Origin: Tetrastigma voinierianum
Lineage: Eukaryota > Streptophyta > Magnoliopsida > Vitales > Vitaceae
Length of the DNA: 64,000 nucleotides
Assembly: GCA_016808115.1 (NCBI GenBank)
Contig: JAEQBH010003961.1
Coordinates: 744,001-808,000, forward strand
Direction of reading: 5' to 3'
This document shows, one piece after another, positions 1-11,599 of the stretch; the stretch's first letter is position 1, and each line of letters begins with the position of its first letter. The translations under genes and the position numbers were made by a program. A model generated the notes under the pieces. It worked only from the letters and a program-made list of their open reading frames with translations. It was not told the origin of the DNA and made no database searches.

Positions 1-563
1 TAGTATTTAAAAAAAAGTAAAAATAATAGAAGATAATTAAAATTTATTTTTTAAATTGTTATATTTTCTCTTTTAAGAAAATTTTATTCAAAATATATCA
101 ATTTCTTTTATTGTGGAAATAGATAATATTGTTAAAAGTCATTTAAGTAATTTGATGTAATGTTGAATGTTATTCAAACTTCATGTTGATCAAGAAACAT
201 TTGATTAACAAAAAATTAAAAGTTTAAACACTTATTTGAAAATAAGTTGAGATATCGAAAAAATAAAAAGTTTAGACAATTTAATTAAACAAAAATAAAG
301 CTAAGACATCAAATAGAAAAAATCACAAAGTTTAGACACTTAATTAAAAATAAATAAAATCTATACACCAAAATGAAAAAAATAAAAAAGTTTAAGCACT
401 TAATTGAACAAAAATAAAATTCAAACATTAAAATATAAAAAAATGAAAAAGTTAAGACATCATTTATATAATTAATCTATTTTTATTTTATTTTTTAAAA
501 TATATAAAATAAGAATTTTAAATTTATTTTTTAAATATAAATAAAATATTCGTTATTTTAATT
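1..563. other. AT-rich sequence with no gene
   Basis: Very AT-rich sequence with no credible reading frame. It lies beyond the 3' end of the pararetrovirus insert and contains the 60-bp tandem repeat annotated separately. It could be host flank or further decayed repeat. Confidence 0.6.
215..465. repeat. 60-bp tandem repeat, about four units
   Basis: The phrase AGTTTAGAC or close variants recurs at about 269, 329, 389 and 450, a period of almost exactly 60 bp. A shorter first unit starts near 221. Each unit also carries TTAATTAAACAAAAATAAA-like and CATCAAAATGAAAA-like segments. The units differ from each other by several bases, so the array is old. Confidence 0.75.
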
Positions 564-869
564 AGTCAAAAGGAAAATAAAGTTCATTAATAAAAAAGAA
601 AATATTTTATACCATAAGATTTATAAAACCCCTTCGGGATGTCCCCTATGTTTTTAAAACAGATTAGGATTTAAACATATAAATAAATGACAGTAGATGG
701 AAATATTAAACAGATTTTATTGAAAGGAAACACACATTTATACAAGTGGAATAAAGCTTGAGCTGAAAGCTTTTATGAAAGCTTTGGAATATATATATCA
801 CAAGAGGGCTGAAGAGAGAGAGAGAGAGAGAGAGAGAGCTCAGGAGAAAGAAGACTAGGGAGAGCTATA
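564..869 (-). repeat. Pararetrovirus leader repeat, 3' copy
   Basis: About 300 bp that recur at 18083-18348 in the same orientation. Shared landmarks, in plus-strand order, are AATAAAGTTCATTAAT, CCATAAGATTT, ACCCCTT(C/G)CGGGATGTC, AAACATATAAATAAATGACA, GAAAGCTTTTATGAAAGCTT, a GA-repeat tract, and GAAGACTAGGGAGAGCTATA. Homology stops at 869. This is the second copy of the viral intergenic region or leader. Confidence 0.85.
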
Positions 870-889
870 TCCCAAATACATAGAGAAGT

Positions 890-906
890 TCTCTATTTAT
901 AGAGAA
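890..906 (-). promoter_or_regulatory. Pararetrovirus promoter TATA box
   Basis: On the minus strand TATAAATA (plus 894-901) sits in CTCTATAAATAGAGAAC. This resembles the compact TATA context of pararetrovirus pregenomic promoters. A start site about 30 nt downstream falls at about 870, exactly where homology to the other leader copy begins. That coincidence supports the call. Activity was not tested. Confidence 0.65.
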
Positions 907-2257
907 AACAAGAGGTCAAGGGATAAGATCAATGACGCTAGATTTAAAAGTCCGACCGGTGCCTATCACCCATCACAAATGAAAATCTTCAAACTTTTCC
1001 TTTTACTGCATTACGGACAAGAAGTGATTCTGACATGACGTTTCTAACAAGATTACGACCCATGACGTGATTGTCTCCTTACTATGGAATCTTATCGAAA
1101 ATGATCTAAAAAGAAATAATGTACTAAGAATCAAAAATATCTTTCACAAATGCTTATGTCTTTTTCTTCTTTTTCGGGTTTCCGTCCTTTTCCCGATTTT
1201 TTTGTCGCCTGGGAGGCAACTATTTTTCTTCATGCTTTGTTATCTTCTTTTTCTTTGTCTTTCACTTATATCAAGTCTTTGCTTTTCTATCTTCCACTCT
1301 TCTTTATGTTCCACTTACATCTTTTTTCTTCCACTTATATATTTTCATGTTCCACTTACATCAAATTATCGAGAATCGTGTCATACATACTTGTCTTCTC
1401 TACTTGGTCCTTCAATGGATCTTGGGCTTTCTGCTTCTTTATATATATCCTTTTTGAGAATCTCGACTACCTGTTGTGTTAGTTGGACTAACAAGCTTTT
1501 TAGGAAAGCCTCACCCATAAACGAATTTGGTGTGTCTTTACCAGCTACCGTTTGAGTTGGACTAGGTTCATTATTTATGCCCAATGAACTATGCTCCAAT
1601 AAATCTATGAATTGTTCTAAGGGACTAGGTTCTATCTTAATGTCGTCTGGGTGATTTTCTAAAGTTGAAAATTTATTAATGTGTTCAAAATTATTTGTGT
1701 TCTATCTTGAATTTTTTTCTTTCTGCCGTATTTTTTTAATTTTATGTATATTTCATTTTTCTATTTTTTCTTCATATAATTTTTAATGATTAGATAATCT
1801 TGTTCGTATCTATCGTATTTTTCCTTTAGAATTTCTAGTTCTTCTAAGTAAGTGATCTTGATTTCAAGGGAGGAAAAGGAGAAAATCACGTTAAATCTAG
1901 GGTTGTTGTCTGGCTACTGCATGGTTCTACTGGTTTTAAATAAGGTTGGCCATGATGATTTAAAATTTGTTTTACTAATGGACTAATAAAATAATTACTT
2001 CCTAAGTTTGTTTTACATTGATCTAAAGCCTAGGTTAGGTTATAAAATCCTTTGAAAAATGGTTTGGGATGGTTTGATATATAAGGAAGGATTTCTTCCC
2101 ATGTTTTAAAAATACCTGTTTTATGACCTTGGTAAATGACATAGAAATTGAAATTAACATTACTATTATTCTTTTTATGAAAATATTCTGATTAACAATT
2201 TAAACAAGTAATGAAATATTTTCTATCTAAATTCTTATTGGTCTGGTGATTAAAAAT
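907..2257 (-). other. Pararetrovirus 3' region and promoter upstream sequence
   Basis: This lies between the RNase H remnant and the TATA box. One open minus-strand frame runs from about 1690 to 1381 and is annotated separately. The rest shows only short broken frames. In the family, this position holds the end of the last ORF and the promoter upstream of the pregenomic RNA. The plus-strand frames at 1067-1555 are pyrimidine-rich shadows. Confidence 0.5.
1381..1690 (-). pseudogene. Unidentified viral 3' reading-frame remnant
   Basis: An open minus-strand frame of about 100 codons runs through acidic, proline-containing sequence (for example DDIKIEPSPLEQF) and ends in a region with hydrophobic heptads (LLVQLTQQVVEILKK). 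I recognise no domain. It lies after RNase H and before the promoter. It could be the polyprotein C-terminus or a small second ORF such as some endogenous caulimovirids carry. The start is not defined. Confidence 0.4.
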
Positions 2258-2800
2258 CTAACTGAAACTAATCCAAAGGTTATCTATAATACATTTCTGT
2301 TCTTCATCTAGTCCTATATGAGGTAATAAATTAAAGGTTATATTACTTCTGGGGTATACCTTAAGAGAATTCTTTCTGAAGGTTAATACCTTTTCTTGAT
2401 CTTCACTGGAATAAGCTGGAATGATCCTAGTTATCTGCCTGTTCATCTATGACATAAAATTAATTTATTAGTCTACTTAATGAATCTGCTAGACAATTAT
2501 TTTTTCCTTTAATATGTTCAATTTCTATTTTTATTCCTGTATTAATTATTCTTTTGTAAAATTTAACCACCTCCTTTGTGAAGACCTTTTTTCATTTTTT
2601 AATTTATAAAACTTTACTATTGCCTCACAATATGTTCTGATAGTAATTTCCTTTTTAGAAATTATTTATATTCTAAAGCTATCTATAGCATATGCTATAG
2701 CCAATACTTCTGCATCTATGCTACTTATATTACCATTTTCTTTGTATTTTCCACTACTATACCTACAAATTTTTCTCTCTGGTATTTTTAAATAATCTTA
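2258..2800 (-). pseudogene. Pararetrovirus RNase H region
   Basis: Minus-strand translation near 2680-2760 gives SSIDAEVLAIAYAIDSFR preceded by a GKYKENGN-like segment. This is the caulimovirid RNase H block around the catalytic acidic residue, which in this family cleaves RNA of the RNA-DNA hybrid during reverse transcription. A 62-codon open frame at 2258-2446 continues towards the polyprotein C-terminus. Stops and frameshifts separate the pieces, and the domain follows the reverse transcriptase directly. Non-functional. Confidence 0.65.
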
Positions 2801-3197
2801 TGGGTTTTTCTAATAATACGTTTCCATCCTAAATATATCCAGACAAGCCGAATTATTAAATAATCATTTATTAATGGTAGATCTAATGGTGGTAATTTTG
2901 TAACTATTTCTTTAAGAGATTTTACTAACTTAATATCTTCTTGATTAAACTATTTTTGTCCTTTACTCCCTACTTTACTAAATAAAGGGCCTGCAATCCT
3001 ACTTAAATTTTTTATGAAAGGTCTGGCATAGTTTAATAATCTAAAAAATTTATGTAATTCTTTTGTTTATTCTATTTTGTCTGGAAAAGTTAGAATTTTT
3101 TTTGAAATATGTGGTTATAATAATATTTTACCATCTCCTATTATTACCCCTATAAATTCTATGGTCTGTTGAAATAATTGCATTTTACTTTTGCTAA

Positions 3198-3838
3198 TTA
3201 TAATACCATGTTCTTCAAACTTTTGAATACTATTTGGAGATGTCCTATATGTTGTTTTTTATTTTTGCTAAAAACTAGTATATCGTCTATGTAGACTGCT
3301 ACAAATGAGTCATTATCTCTAAATATATTATCCATCTTTCTTTGAAATATTGAGGGTGCGTTTTTTAAACCAAATGGCATTACAAGCCATTCAAAATGCC
3401 CTTCTGGATAGGAAAAGGCTGTCCAATGTATACTGTCTGGGTGCATCTTAACTTGCCAAAAACCTGATTTACAATCAAATTTGCTAAATATAGTACAATC
3501 TTTTATTTTTCCTAATAAATATTCTTTTGTTGGTATATCATATCCATCATCTTCTGTATTATCGTTTAATCTTTTGTAGTTAATTACCATCCTACTTTTT
3601 CCTTCTTGTTCACTATGTTTATTCACTAAGAAGGTCACGAATCTATGAGGTGAATCTGACGATGTATTACACCTTAGTTTTAGTAAATCATTAATATGTG
3701 TCTTATAATCTTCTATCTTTTCATTGTTTCCTATTCGCAGTTTATTTTATAATTCGGGTTCTTTATTTTTAATATACATTCAACTTTATCTTTTTCCCAA
3801 TATTTTAAAACATTTTCTCCTATAATTTCTAGTTTTTC
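3198..3838 (-). pseudogene. Pararetrovirus reverse transcriptase fragment
   Basis: A 146-codon open minus-strand frame (3198-3638) covers the core of a caulimovirid reverse transcriptase. It shows RMVINYKRLND, the FSKFDCKSGFWQ block, FEWLVMPFGLKNAP and the catalytic YIDD followed by ILVFSKN. The YIDD rather than YVDD box and the GFWQ phrasing favour Caulimoviridae over Gypsy. The upstream part (3640-3838) is frameshifted and is cut by the Copia insertion at 3840. The downstream thumb and connection regions (2800-3197) are full of stops. It once copied pregenomic RNA into DNA. Confidence 0.85.
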
Positions 3839-3839
3839 T

Positions 3840-4101
3840 TGAAAAGGAAAAGAGAATTGGCTGAATTACTTTTCATTGATGTCAATGAAGGATTTATACA
3901 GAAGGTAGACTTAGGTTACACATTAGTCTCTCCTATAACTAAGCTTAGGTTATACATTAGTCTCTCCTATAATTAAGCAATCACCAATCAATATAACTAC
4001 AATCTAGGAATACAAAAGGAAAACTGTTATACAAGGAAAACCGTTATGCAATGCATCACACGCCTCTATAAATGGAAGATTTTCTATGTTATTTCCTAAC
4101 A
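3840..4101 (-). repeat. Copia 3' LTR (262 bp)
   Basis: Near-identical to 12588-12881 apart from repeat-unit number and scattered substitutions. It carries two copies of the 33-34 bp phrase starting CTTAGGTTA(C/T)ACATTAGTC, where the partner LTR carries three. Minus-strand sequence just inside it (…TTGATGGGAG) is the expected polypurine tract position. Confidence 0.9.
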
Positions 4102-5580
4102 CTCCCATCAAGTTGGAGAGTGGATGTCCTGTACTCCAAACTTGCAAATCATAGAAGTAAAGACATCTTTTCCCAAAGCTTTAGTCAAGACATCTGCCAA
4201 TTAATGTGCAGAGTTCACGAATCTTATAGCAACGGATCCATCTTGAATCTTATCTCAGATGTAATGACAATCCATTTCAATGTGTCTAGTCTGCTCATGA
4301 AAGACTGGGTTTGCTGCAATATGCAATGCAACTTTGTTGTCGCAGTATAACAATGCAGGTTCTGGATACAATACTCCCAAATCTTTGAGAAGGTATCTTA
4401 GCCAAGTTAACTCACAACAAGCACCTGCCAGGCACGATATCTCTCGTCGCCTAAAGAAAGCGACATCAAGCTCGACGATTCGATCTCCATGAGACTAATG
4501 AGGGGCCAAGGAAGACACAAGAACCCAGGGTAGATCTTTCAGTTGATCGACATCCCGCCCAATCTGAATCACAATAGGCTCACAACTTGAAATCACTATT
4601 TGAGGGGAAGAACAATCCGCCAGCATTCTAAGATAGTGCACAACACGTAAGTGTCATCTCCATGTGAAGTTTACAAGGTTGATGCATAAACCTGCTTAAT
4701 ACATGTACATAATATGTAATATCCCGCCTTGAGACAATAAGATATATCAATCTACCAACCAACCTTCTATAATGACATGGATCTTTGAGTAAATCACCTT
4801 TATCAGACAATTTCAAACCTCACTCCATAGGAGTATCAATAGGTGCCGCACCTAACAATCCCGCATCCTTAATGATTTCTAAAGCATACTTACGTTGGGA
4901 AATGAAAATCCCATTCTTAGAAGAAGATACTTCAATGCCAAGGAAATACTTCAAATCACCAAGATCTTTAAGATGAAATTGACTATGTGAATTTCTTGGA
5001 TTGCGCAATACTACGTGATCATTTCAAGTAATCAAAATATCATCAACATATATCAAGAGGCCAAACAAGGACTTGCCTGTATTCTCGTGAATAAAGAGTA
5101 GTCACTTCTAGATTGAACATACCCCGCAGCCAATAGCTTCCGAGAATTTTGAGAACCATCAGCCGATGCTTGCTTCAAGCCATACAAAGGACTTATGTAA
5201 TCGACATTATCTAAGTTGTCCTCCGCCCGTCTCGTAAGCCCCGCACTTGATACATGTAAAGCTCTTCATGAAGATCGCTGTGAAGAAAGGCATTGTTAAC
5301 ATCCAATTGGTGAAGAGACCACCTTCGAGCAGCAGCCAAGGCAAGGAGACATCGAACGGTGATGATTTTGGCAGTGGGAGAGAAAGTATCCTAATAATCG
5401 ACACCCTCCAATTGTGTGAACCCCTTGGCAACTAATCGGGCTTTGTATTGCTCAATCGATCCATCAGAACGATGTTTAATCTTATAGACCCATCGACAAC
5501 CTATCGACGTCTTCCCTGCCGGAAGAGATGTGAGAGTCCAAGTACCATTAGCTTGGAGGGCCTGCAATTCGGACCGCATT
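4102..5580 (-). pseudogene. Copia reverse transcriptase and RNase H remnant
   Basis: Minus-strand pieces in different frames give the ordered Copia landmarks. WTLTSLPAGKTSIGCRWVYK and ARLVAKGFTQLEGVDY (5391-5579) form the N-terminal block. HLKDLGDLKYFLGIEV and IFISQRKYALEIIKDAGLL (4820-5008) form the connection region. RRLVGRLIYLIVSRRDITY (4628-4816) precedes RNase H. Together they cover the Copia polymerase, but stops and frameshifts separate them. The neighbouring integrase lies upstream at 5818-7016. Confidence 0.85.
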
Positions 5581-5817
5581 GCCTCCCCGCTATCTCGTGA
5601 CGGAGGACGACTCGTATCAATTCTTTGGCCTCGTGGACTTGACTAATTTGGGCAATAAAAGAGTGATGTGCAGGCTGGTAGCGGTGATATGAAACAAAAT
5701 TAGCCAAGGGATAACGGGTACTTTTAGTCAGACCTGGAAGTAAGGAAGGAGATTGCTAGAGCAAGGCAAGGTGGAGGGGGTGAGAGCATACATAACTCCG
5801 TGAGTTTTGGTGGTGGA

Positions 5818-7016
5818 TTATGGGAGCCGACTGAGCGACGGCTGGGCTCTGGCTGCTTGGTCAGGGCGAGCCAGGCAGAGCCGGGGGATGGCCTGAGGGA
5901 GTGGATGAAGAAGGAAGTAAGGACGGGGATGAAGGAAGGGATGATGTAGGACTAGAATGGCTAGCGGGCATGAAGGTGCATCCTTAGGGCGGCGAGTGTA
6001 GGTTTTGAGGGGAGCTGCAGTGGGATGCTCATTGGGCTGCTCATCATGGAGGAAGGGGAGATTAGAAATTGTGGGGGAAGAGACGGGTGCGACGGAAGTG
6101 GGTGTGTCTGAATTGGGTGCGACAAAAGAAGAGGAAGCTAGGTCGTGAATTGGAGTAGGAATTGGGCTTGAAGAATAACCCAAATTAGAGGGATAGAGGA
6201 CAAACTTGGAGGAAGCATAAGGAAAGTGATTTTCATGAAGATGTACATCCCTGCTGGTGAATATTTTTTTGGTGGATAGATTGAACAATTTATAAGCTTT
6301 TTGTCCAACGGGATAACCAATGAAGATACAAGTAATGGCACGGTGATCGAATGTATGGGAAACATGGACATTGGTAGCATAAGCGAGACAACCAAACACA
6401 CGGAGGTGAGAGTAAGATGGTGGTTTCAAGTAAAGGCGTTCAAATGGTGTTTTGAAAGAGAGAATGGGTGAAGGTAAGCGGTTGATGATATGGACGGCGG
6501 TGAGGGCGCATGCTCCCCAAAATTGATTAGGTAGTTGGGCTTGAATTTTAAGGTCTGCGCAACTTGTAAAATGTGGCTAGCACTAAGGCTCCACCACCCC
6601 ATTTTGTCAGGGGCGTGTAACACAAGAGTGCCGGAAAAGAACACCATTATCTTTTGAAAAAGGATTGGAGGAAAGGAATTCTCCACCATTGTCACTAAAA
6701 TTTTGATATGAGATTCAAATCGGTGTGGAAACATAACTAAAGAAATGTTTTATAAGAGGTTTGCGGCTTCATCTTTATGTTTCATCAGAAAAATCCAAGT
6801 GAAGCGCGTGTAATCATCAACAATAGTAAGGAAATAATGTGCACTAGAAAGTGAAGAATATTTATAACGACCCCAAATGTCGCAATGAATAAGATCAAAT
6901 GGTTTTTTTGATGAGATTTCACTAGTACCAAAAGGTAAATGATGTTGCTTTGCCAAAGGACACCAGGCAAGCGTTATTAGACCTGGAATTGAAAATTTTA
7001 AAAAAGTTCTTAGCAA
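5818..7016 (-). pseudogene. Copia integrase remnant
   Basis: Frame 6750-7016 holds a GAG-pre-integrase tail (CPLAKQHHLPFG) and the integrase core start: DLIHCDIWGRYKYSS with the first catalytic Asp, then YFLTIVDDYTRFTWIFLMK. The middle (6426-6734) is shifted but still shows the downstream core. Frame 5818-6429 has YSHLRVFGCLAYATNV and FIGYPVGQKAYKLFNL, the conserved C-terminal Copia integrase block. The frameshifts make it non-functional. Confidence 0.88.
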
Positions 7017-7705
7017 TGAAACTCAGACGAGAATGGGAAATATGCCTAAACGACTATGCCATAGATCAGAGGATGAGGTGGTGAGGTCACAGTTGGTTGG
7101 TGGTTTGGTGATGAATGAGAAGTGGTCCCGATTTTCCTTGTTGTTAACGCCGCTAAGTAATACAATCCATCACATCATCACCAAACCAATCATCCTCCTC
7201 AGAATGATCCTCGCAAACACACCAATGAGGAAAATGTCATCGAACAATTCAGTCTCTTGTCACCGACTAATTGACATTAAATTGACTTTGAACAGGTGCA
7301 CACATCACGCGCAGATAATAAATAGTTTAGTGGGCAAGGATCCTCGCACAATAAAGTTAGCCTTTTCTCCACTAGGCAACATCGAGGCAATGAAATATTT
7401 TATCTTCATGCAATAATGTACTTTGGAGATGAAGAGATATGGATTCGTTGGGTAATCGCCATCGATGATCCAAGAGGAGAAGGAATTTTGTGACAAACTC
7501 CGGTTTTGCTAAGCAACTCAGATTTGCCTGAATTTGTACCTTTATCTTTGTCATTTAGAAGGGACAAGAGCCGGCTGTTGTGTTTCCGAGATTCCACTAC
7601 CATTGATTTCATCATTCTGAGTTTAATTCATCAAACTTGATTAGCCACGTAAGTATTCTCGTGGTGGTTAAAATGGAACCCGTTTCGCCTTTGGGTGTAT
7701 CGAGG
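7017..7705 (-). pseudogene. Copia protease and post-gag region, degenerate
   Basis: This lies between the integrase and the nested Gypsy LTR. The minus strand near 7650-7700 continues gag after the zinc knuckle (PRYTQRRNGFHFN-like), which shows that gag was contiguous before the nested insertion. The protease should lie near 7200-7500, but I see no clear DTG or DSG site there. Open frames at 7305-7615 overlap in several phases and are mostly shadows. Confidence 0.5.
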
Positions 7706-10700
7706 TGTCACATCCTCGATCCCCGGTCCGACCCGGTCATGGATCCTCAACGTAAGTCCTAGGCGCGAGACTATCTATACTATATACTATACTGTATACC
7801 GTACTGGGACTCTCATTGACCTGCTCTTCTCGTGAGTCAGACTGCATTTATTGGGCGCACAAACAATTTCGCACAACAAAAATCATTTGTACATATACAA
7901 AAGAACTACCACCGGAGTGGTGTCCATCACAATCTATACACATATACAGAGTCCTATGTACTTATACATGTACAATTTCTATTACAAAACATCAGAGATC
8001 GAGGAAGGCTACCGGTGAGCACCTCCATCTCCGAGTCGGCCTCGCTTTGGTCGATGTGGAATGTCCCCGTCTTCTATCCTCGGGCTTTCGCCTTTCTCCA
8101 GACCTACACCCATTGAACACCCGCGCTGCTTTACGCCTTTAGTGGGAATATAAGCATGTGGACAACCACCAATGGCGACCGGGCCATGTCAATCTTTTTC
8201 CACTGCCTCTATGTCTTCGCATATCCTTTATCTATACTTTTTCTCAGGTTCCTATTTCTATACTTTTACATATTCCCATACTTGTGTCTATCTTTTACGC
8301 TTGTCATATGTCTTTCAATGTTCCTATTCTTTCTAAGCATATCAAGGTCTCTAGTCTATGTCTTTTCATCTTTCTAAGTACTATGATTTCCATTGTATTC
8401 TATGTACTATTACATATATCATTTCTCTAGGACTCGTATATATCATGTCTTATTCCATGTAATGGCTACTTCCATGTTATACTTTTCATTCTTCATATAT
8501 CCTTTTCGTACTATACTTCAGGACTTTCCATCTACTCGTATTCATGTACTATTCTTATACTATTTTCATATATCTATATTCATGTACTCGTTCATTTCTA
8601 CATCAAGCTTTCCGCACTTTCATATGGTTTTCTTTTATGTACTTGCATATGTTATCATATATTTTCATATGCTATTCATATACTATGCTTTTCATATACT
8701 ATACTTGTTCATATACTTTTCATGTTCTATTGTGACTTTCTATTTATCATTATATTGTACTTTTCTTCTTGTTCTTGTAACTGTCTATACTTTCATCGCA
8801 TAGCAAGGTTAAGGCTTCTCATATCATGTCATTTTTACTTCATGTCCTAAATACCTTAGTGGATACTGGAAACTATGTGTACCAAGGTACTTATCACTGC
8901 ATAAGGCAAAGATCCCTCGTCTGCTAATACCCGAAGGTATCGGCCACCAGACAAAATGCTGACCTATGCCATATGCCATCGGTACCCGAAGGTACTATCA
9001 CCGCACGAGGCGCGATCTCGCCTATCGCGGGTGGATCCTTATGGGGCCACCCGATCCAAACGGATCTATATCATCGACTCCAAATCCGGCCTCAATATCT
9101 CTGCTTCATGAATATGCTTCGCAAAGAATTCATATCTTCCCATAGTATGCCTATCTATCCCTCTACTCGTGCTCTGCTGTACAATCGCCTTTTATTACAT
9201 TTTCAGATATCTCATGCTACGAATAACTATTGTTATCATAATTAAGCTTATGCATATATACTATCATTACTTTACTTCATTAGTTCTCATATCCTGTAGC
9301 CTATATTACTGCTCTCATATCTCTATATTACATATAGTCATATCTTTTTCTATCATTTAGTTTTGTCTATCATATATCATGAATGCATTTATGCACTCTT
9401 GTATTCGTATATTCATATATAGCTTTCTATATTCATATCTCTTTATATCATTTACGTATTCCTGTCATGTCTTCATCTATTCATATACTTTCTATATTTC
9501 TATCATGTATGCTCTTACTTATTCATATTCATATCATATACGCTATATTCATATACTTTTCCATATTACTTACTCGTCATGTGTCTTTACTATGCCTATC
9601 ATTCATGTACATATAATTTATTCTTATGTTTTGTCATCTTTTACTTATCTCTATCGTTCTTAGCATTTACGCATTTCTATCATGTGTTCCTAGCATGTTC
9701 CATCTTATTCCTTTCGGTATGTCTATCATATATTCCTATCATTTACATATTCCTATCATGTCTTTATCTATTCATATACTTTCTATATTTCTATCATGTT
9801 CCATCTATTCGTTCATGTATGACAATCATATGTTCACAACATATAATCTTATATTCATATGTGCCTATCAATTGTGTACTTTAGACTATCGTATCTTTAT
9901 GACATATCCTATCATATCTTTATCATATCTTTTATGACTTATACCTCATCATATCTTATGACATATCTTATATTAATATCGTATTCATATTTTATGAACA
10001 TATCTATACATATTGCATTTTCTATATTTTCCTTGCTTCATGGCTATTACATTATGAAGACTTCATATACTTTATGTAGCTATGATGTGTAAGGAAATCA
10101 GCACCTCATTCATATTCTTATCTTCATGAATCTATTTACTTAGGAATTGGAATCAATCCAATCGGGATCATCCAAACTAAAAGCAGGCATTTTCATGCCA
10201 ACTAGTCATTTTACCGATTTTCTAGTGACGCCAGGCTACTTCATTTTTCCGGGGTCTTAACTTCATATTTTGACACTATGTCCTTATAATCATTTAAAGC
10301 TAAGGTGCTAAGGGTTCTATTCCAACTGAATCACCAAATCGAGCACCGAACTCAAGATCCAAACAACCCGGATTCTATGTTCAACACTGAAACCAGAATT
10401 TGGTTTGCACATGGTCCCACTTCGAGTGGATTTTTGGGCCACTTAGAGTCATAATTTGACGATGTCTATTTCTATATGGATGGTTCTCCTTGAAGTCTAT
10501 TTTAATTGGCCACTTGAATCACTCAATTCGGATAAGAAATGAGCAAGTTATGGCCAAAATACGAAAACTGGTCAAAACTGGAAAACAGAACAGGTGTACC
10601 GGTACATGTGTGACTTGTACCGGTACATGTTTGGTTCTGGAAGGGTGTACTGGTACATGTTCAAGTCAGACCGTACACGTGACCCGAAATGCCCGTGTAA

Positions 10701-11599
10701 TGTGTATTTGTTCCATATTTCCATATTTGCTACCCAAATCAACCCTCTATACTCCTATAAACACCCCAAAGCCATTCCAAATTCATCCTATAACCTCAAT
10801 TTTACTTAATTCTTCTTCAATACTTCTCTTATTTCAAAATCCTTCATGAATTACTCAACCCACTTAATATGGGCTATGATCTATACATAACCCTAACATG
10901 TAATTAGTTAGGCTTATTCTAAACCCAACTCATTACTTGCCATTGAACTATGAATCCAACCTCAAAGCCGGAGGATTTCTATGTGCTTCTTTGTCCTATT
11001 CAAGGTTTTACCAAGATTACTTTTAAAATTCTCCTTAAGGTTAGAAGAAACTTAACAAAACCCTAGGTTTTGGGAACCAACTAATAACCATGCAATTGTA
11101 TGGAAAAACAATTCCAAGCTTTAAAAGCCCATGTAGTTCCATACCAAAATCCAAGTTCCATACCTTAGTTTGGCTTTGATCTTGGCTCCTCCTTCTTCCT
11201 CTTCTCTTCTTCCTCTTCCTTCTCTTCTTTTCTCCTTTTGCTCTCCTCTCTCTCTAATTTCGCTTTTCTCTCTATTTGGAGACCAAATTTGTCTTAAAAC
11301 CCATGTTTGTTAAGGCCATGTTTGGCCAAGTAAAAATCCATTTTTGCTTTAAGTTTCTATAATTGCATCTTGGTCTCCAAATTCTTTCCTTTTTGAAAAT
11401 CAACTTATGCCAATTTCTCATTTGACCCCAATCTTTCCTCTTTTATGACTTTCATATCCTTTTTAATAAATTACAAGATTGCCCTTGTATCTTGTAAACT
11501 TTCCGGGTCCCTCATTTTATTTTCCGAAAATTCATATTTAACTTTTAATATACCCTAAACAAGTCTGAAAACTGCTAGGGTATATTTCGGGATGTTACA
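7706..11599 (-). mobile_element. Gypsy solo LTR (3.9 kb) nested in the Copia gag
   Basis: The segment starts TGTCACATCC and ends GGATGTTACA on the plus strand, a near-perfect terminal inverted pair. It interrupts the Copia gag just after the zinc knuckle. The flanking pentamers CGAGG (7701-7705) and GGAGG (11600-11604) look like a target duplication with one substitution. Read on the minus strand it begins TGTAACATCCCG, the usual start of plant Gypsy LTRs of this kind. No internal Gypsy domain or second LTR accompanies it, so it is a solo LTR left by recombination. The long pyrimidine-rich TCATATAC tracts (8200-10100) create spurious hydrophobic open frames. Confidence 0.85.
10594..10682. repeat. 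Three TGTACCGGTACATG-type palindromes inside the LTR
   Basis: TGTACCGGTACATG occurs twice and TGTACTGGTACATG once, spaced 23-34 bp apart, followed by the half-related CCGTACACG. TGTACCGGTACA is a perfect 12-bp palindrome. Such clustered sites could be bound by a dimeric DNA-binding protein. This is an inference only. Confidence 0.7.

Noticed and set aside
8156..9937. Series of overlapping plus-strand open frames with hydrophobic, membrane-protein-like translations
   Set aside because: They arise from TCATATAC-type simple sequence in a Gypsy LTR. All three frames look alike, and none matches a protein family.
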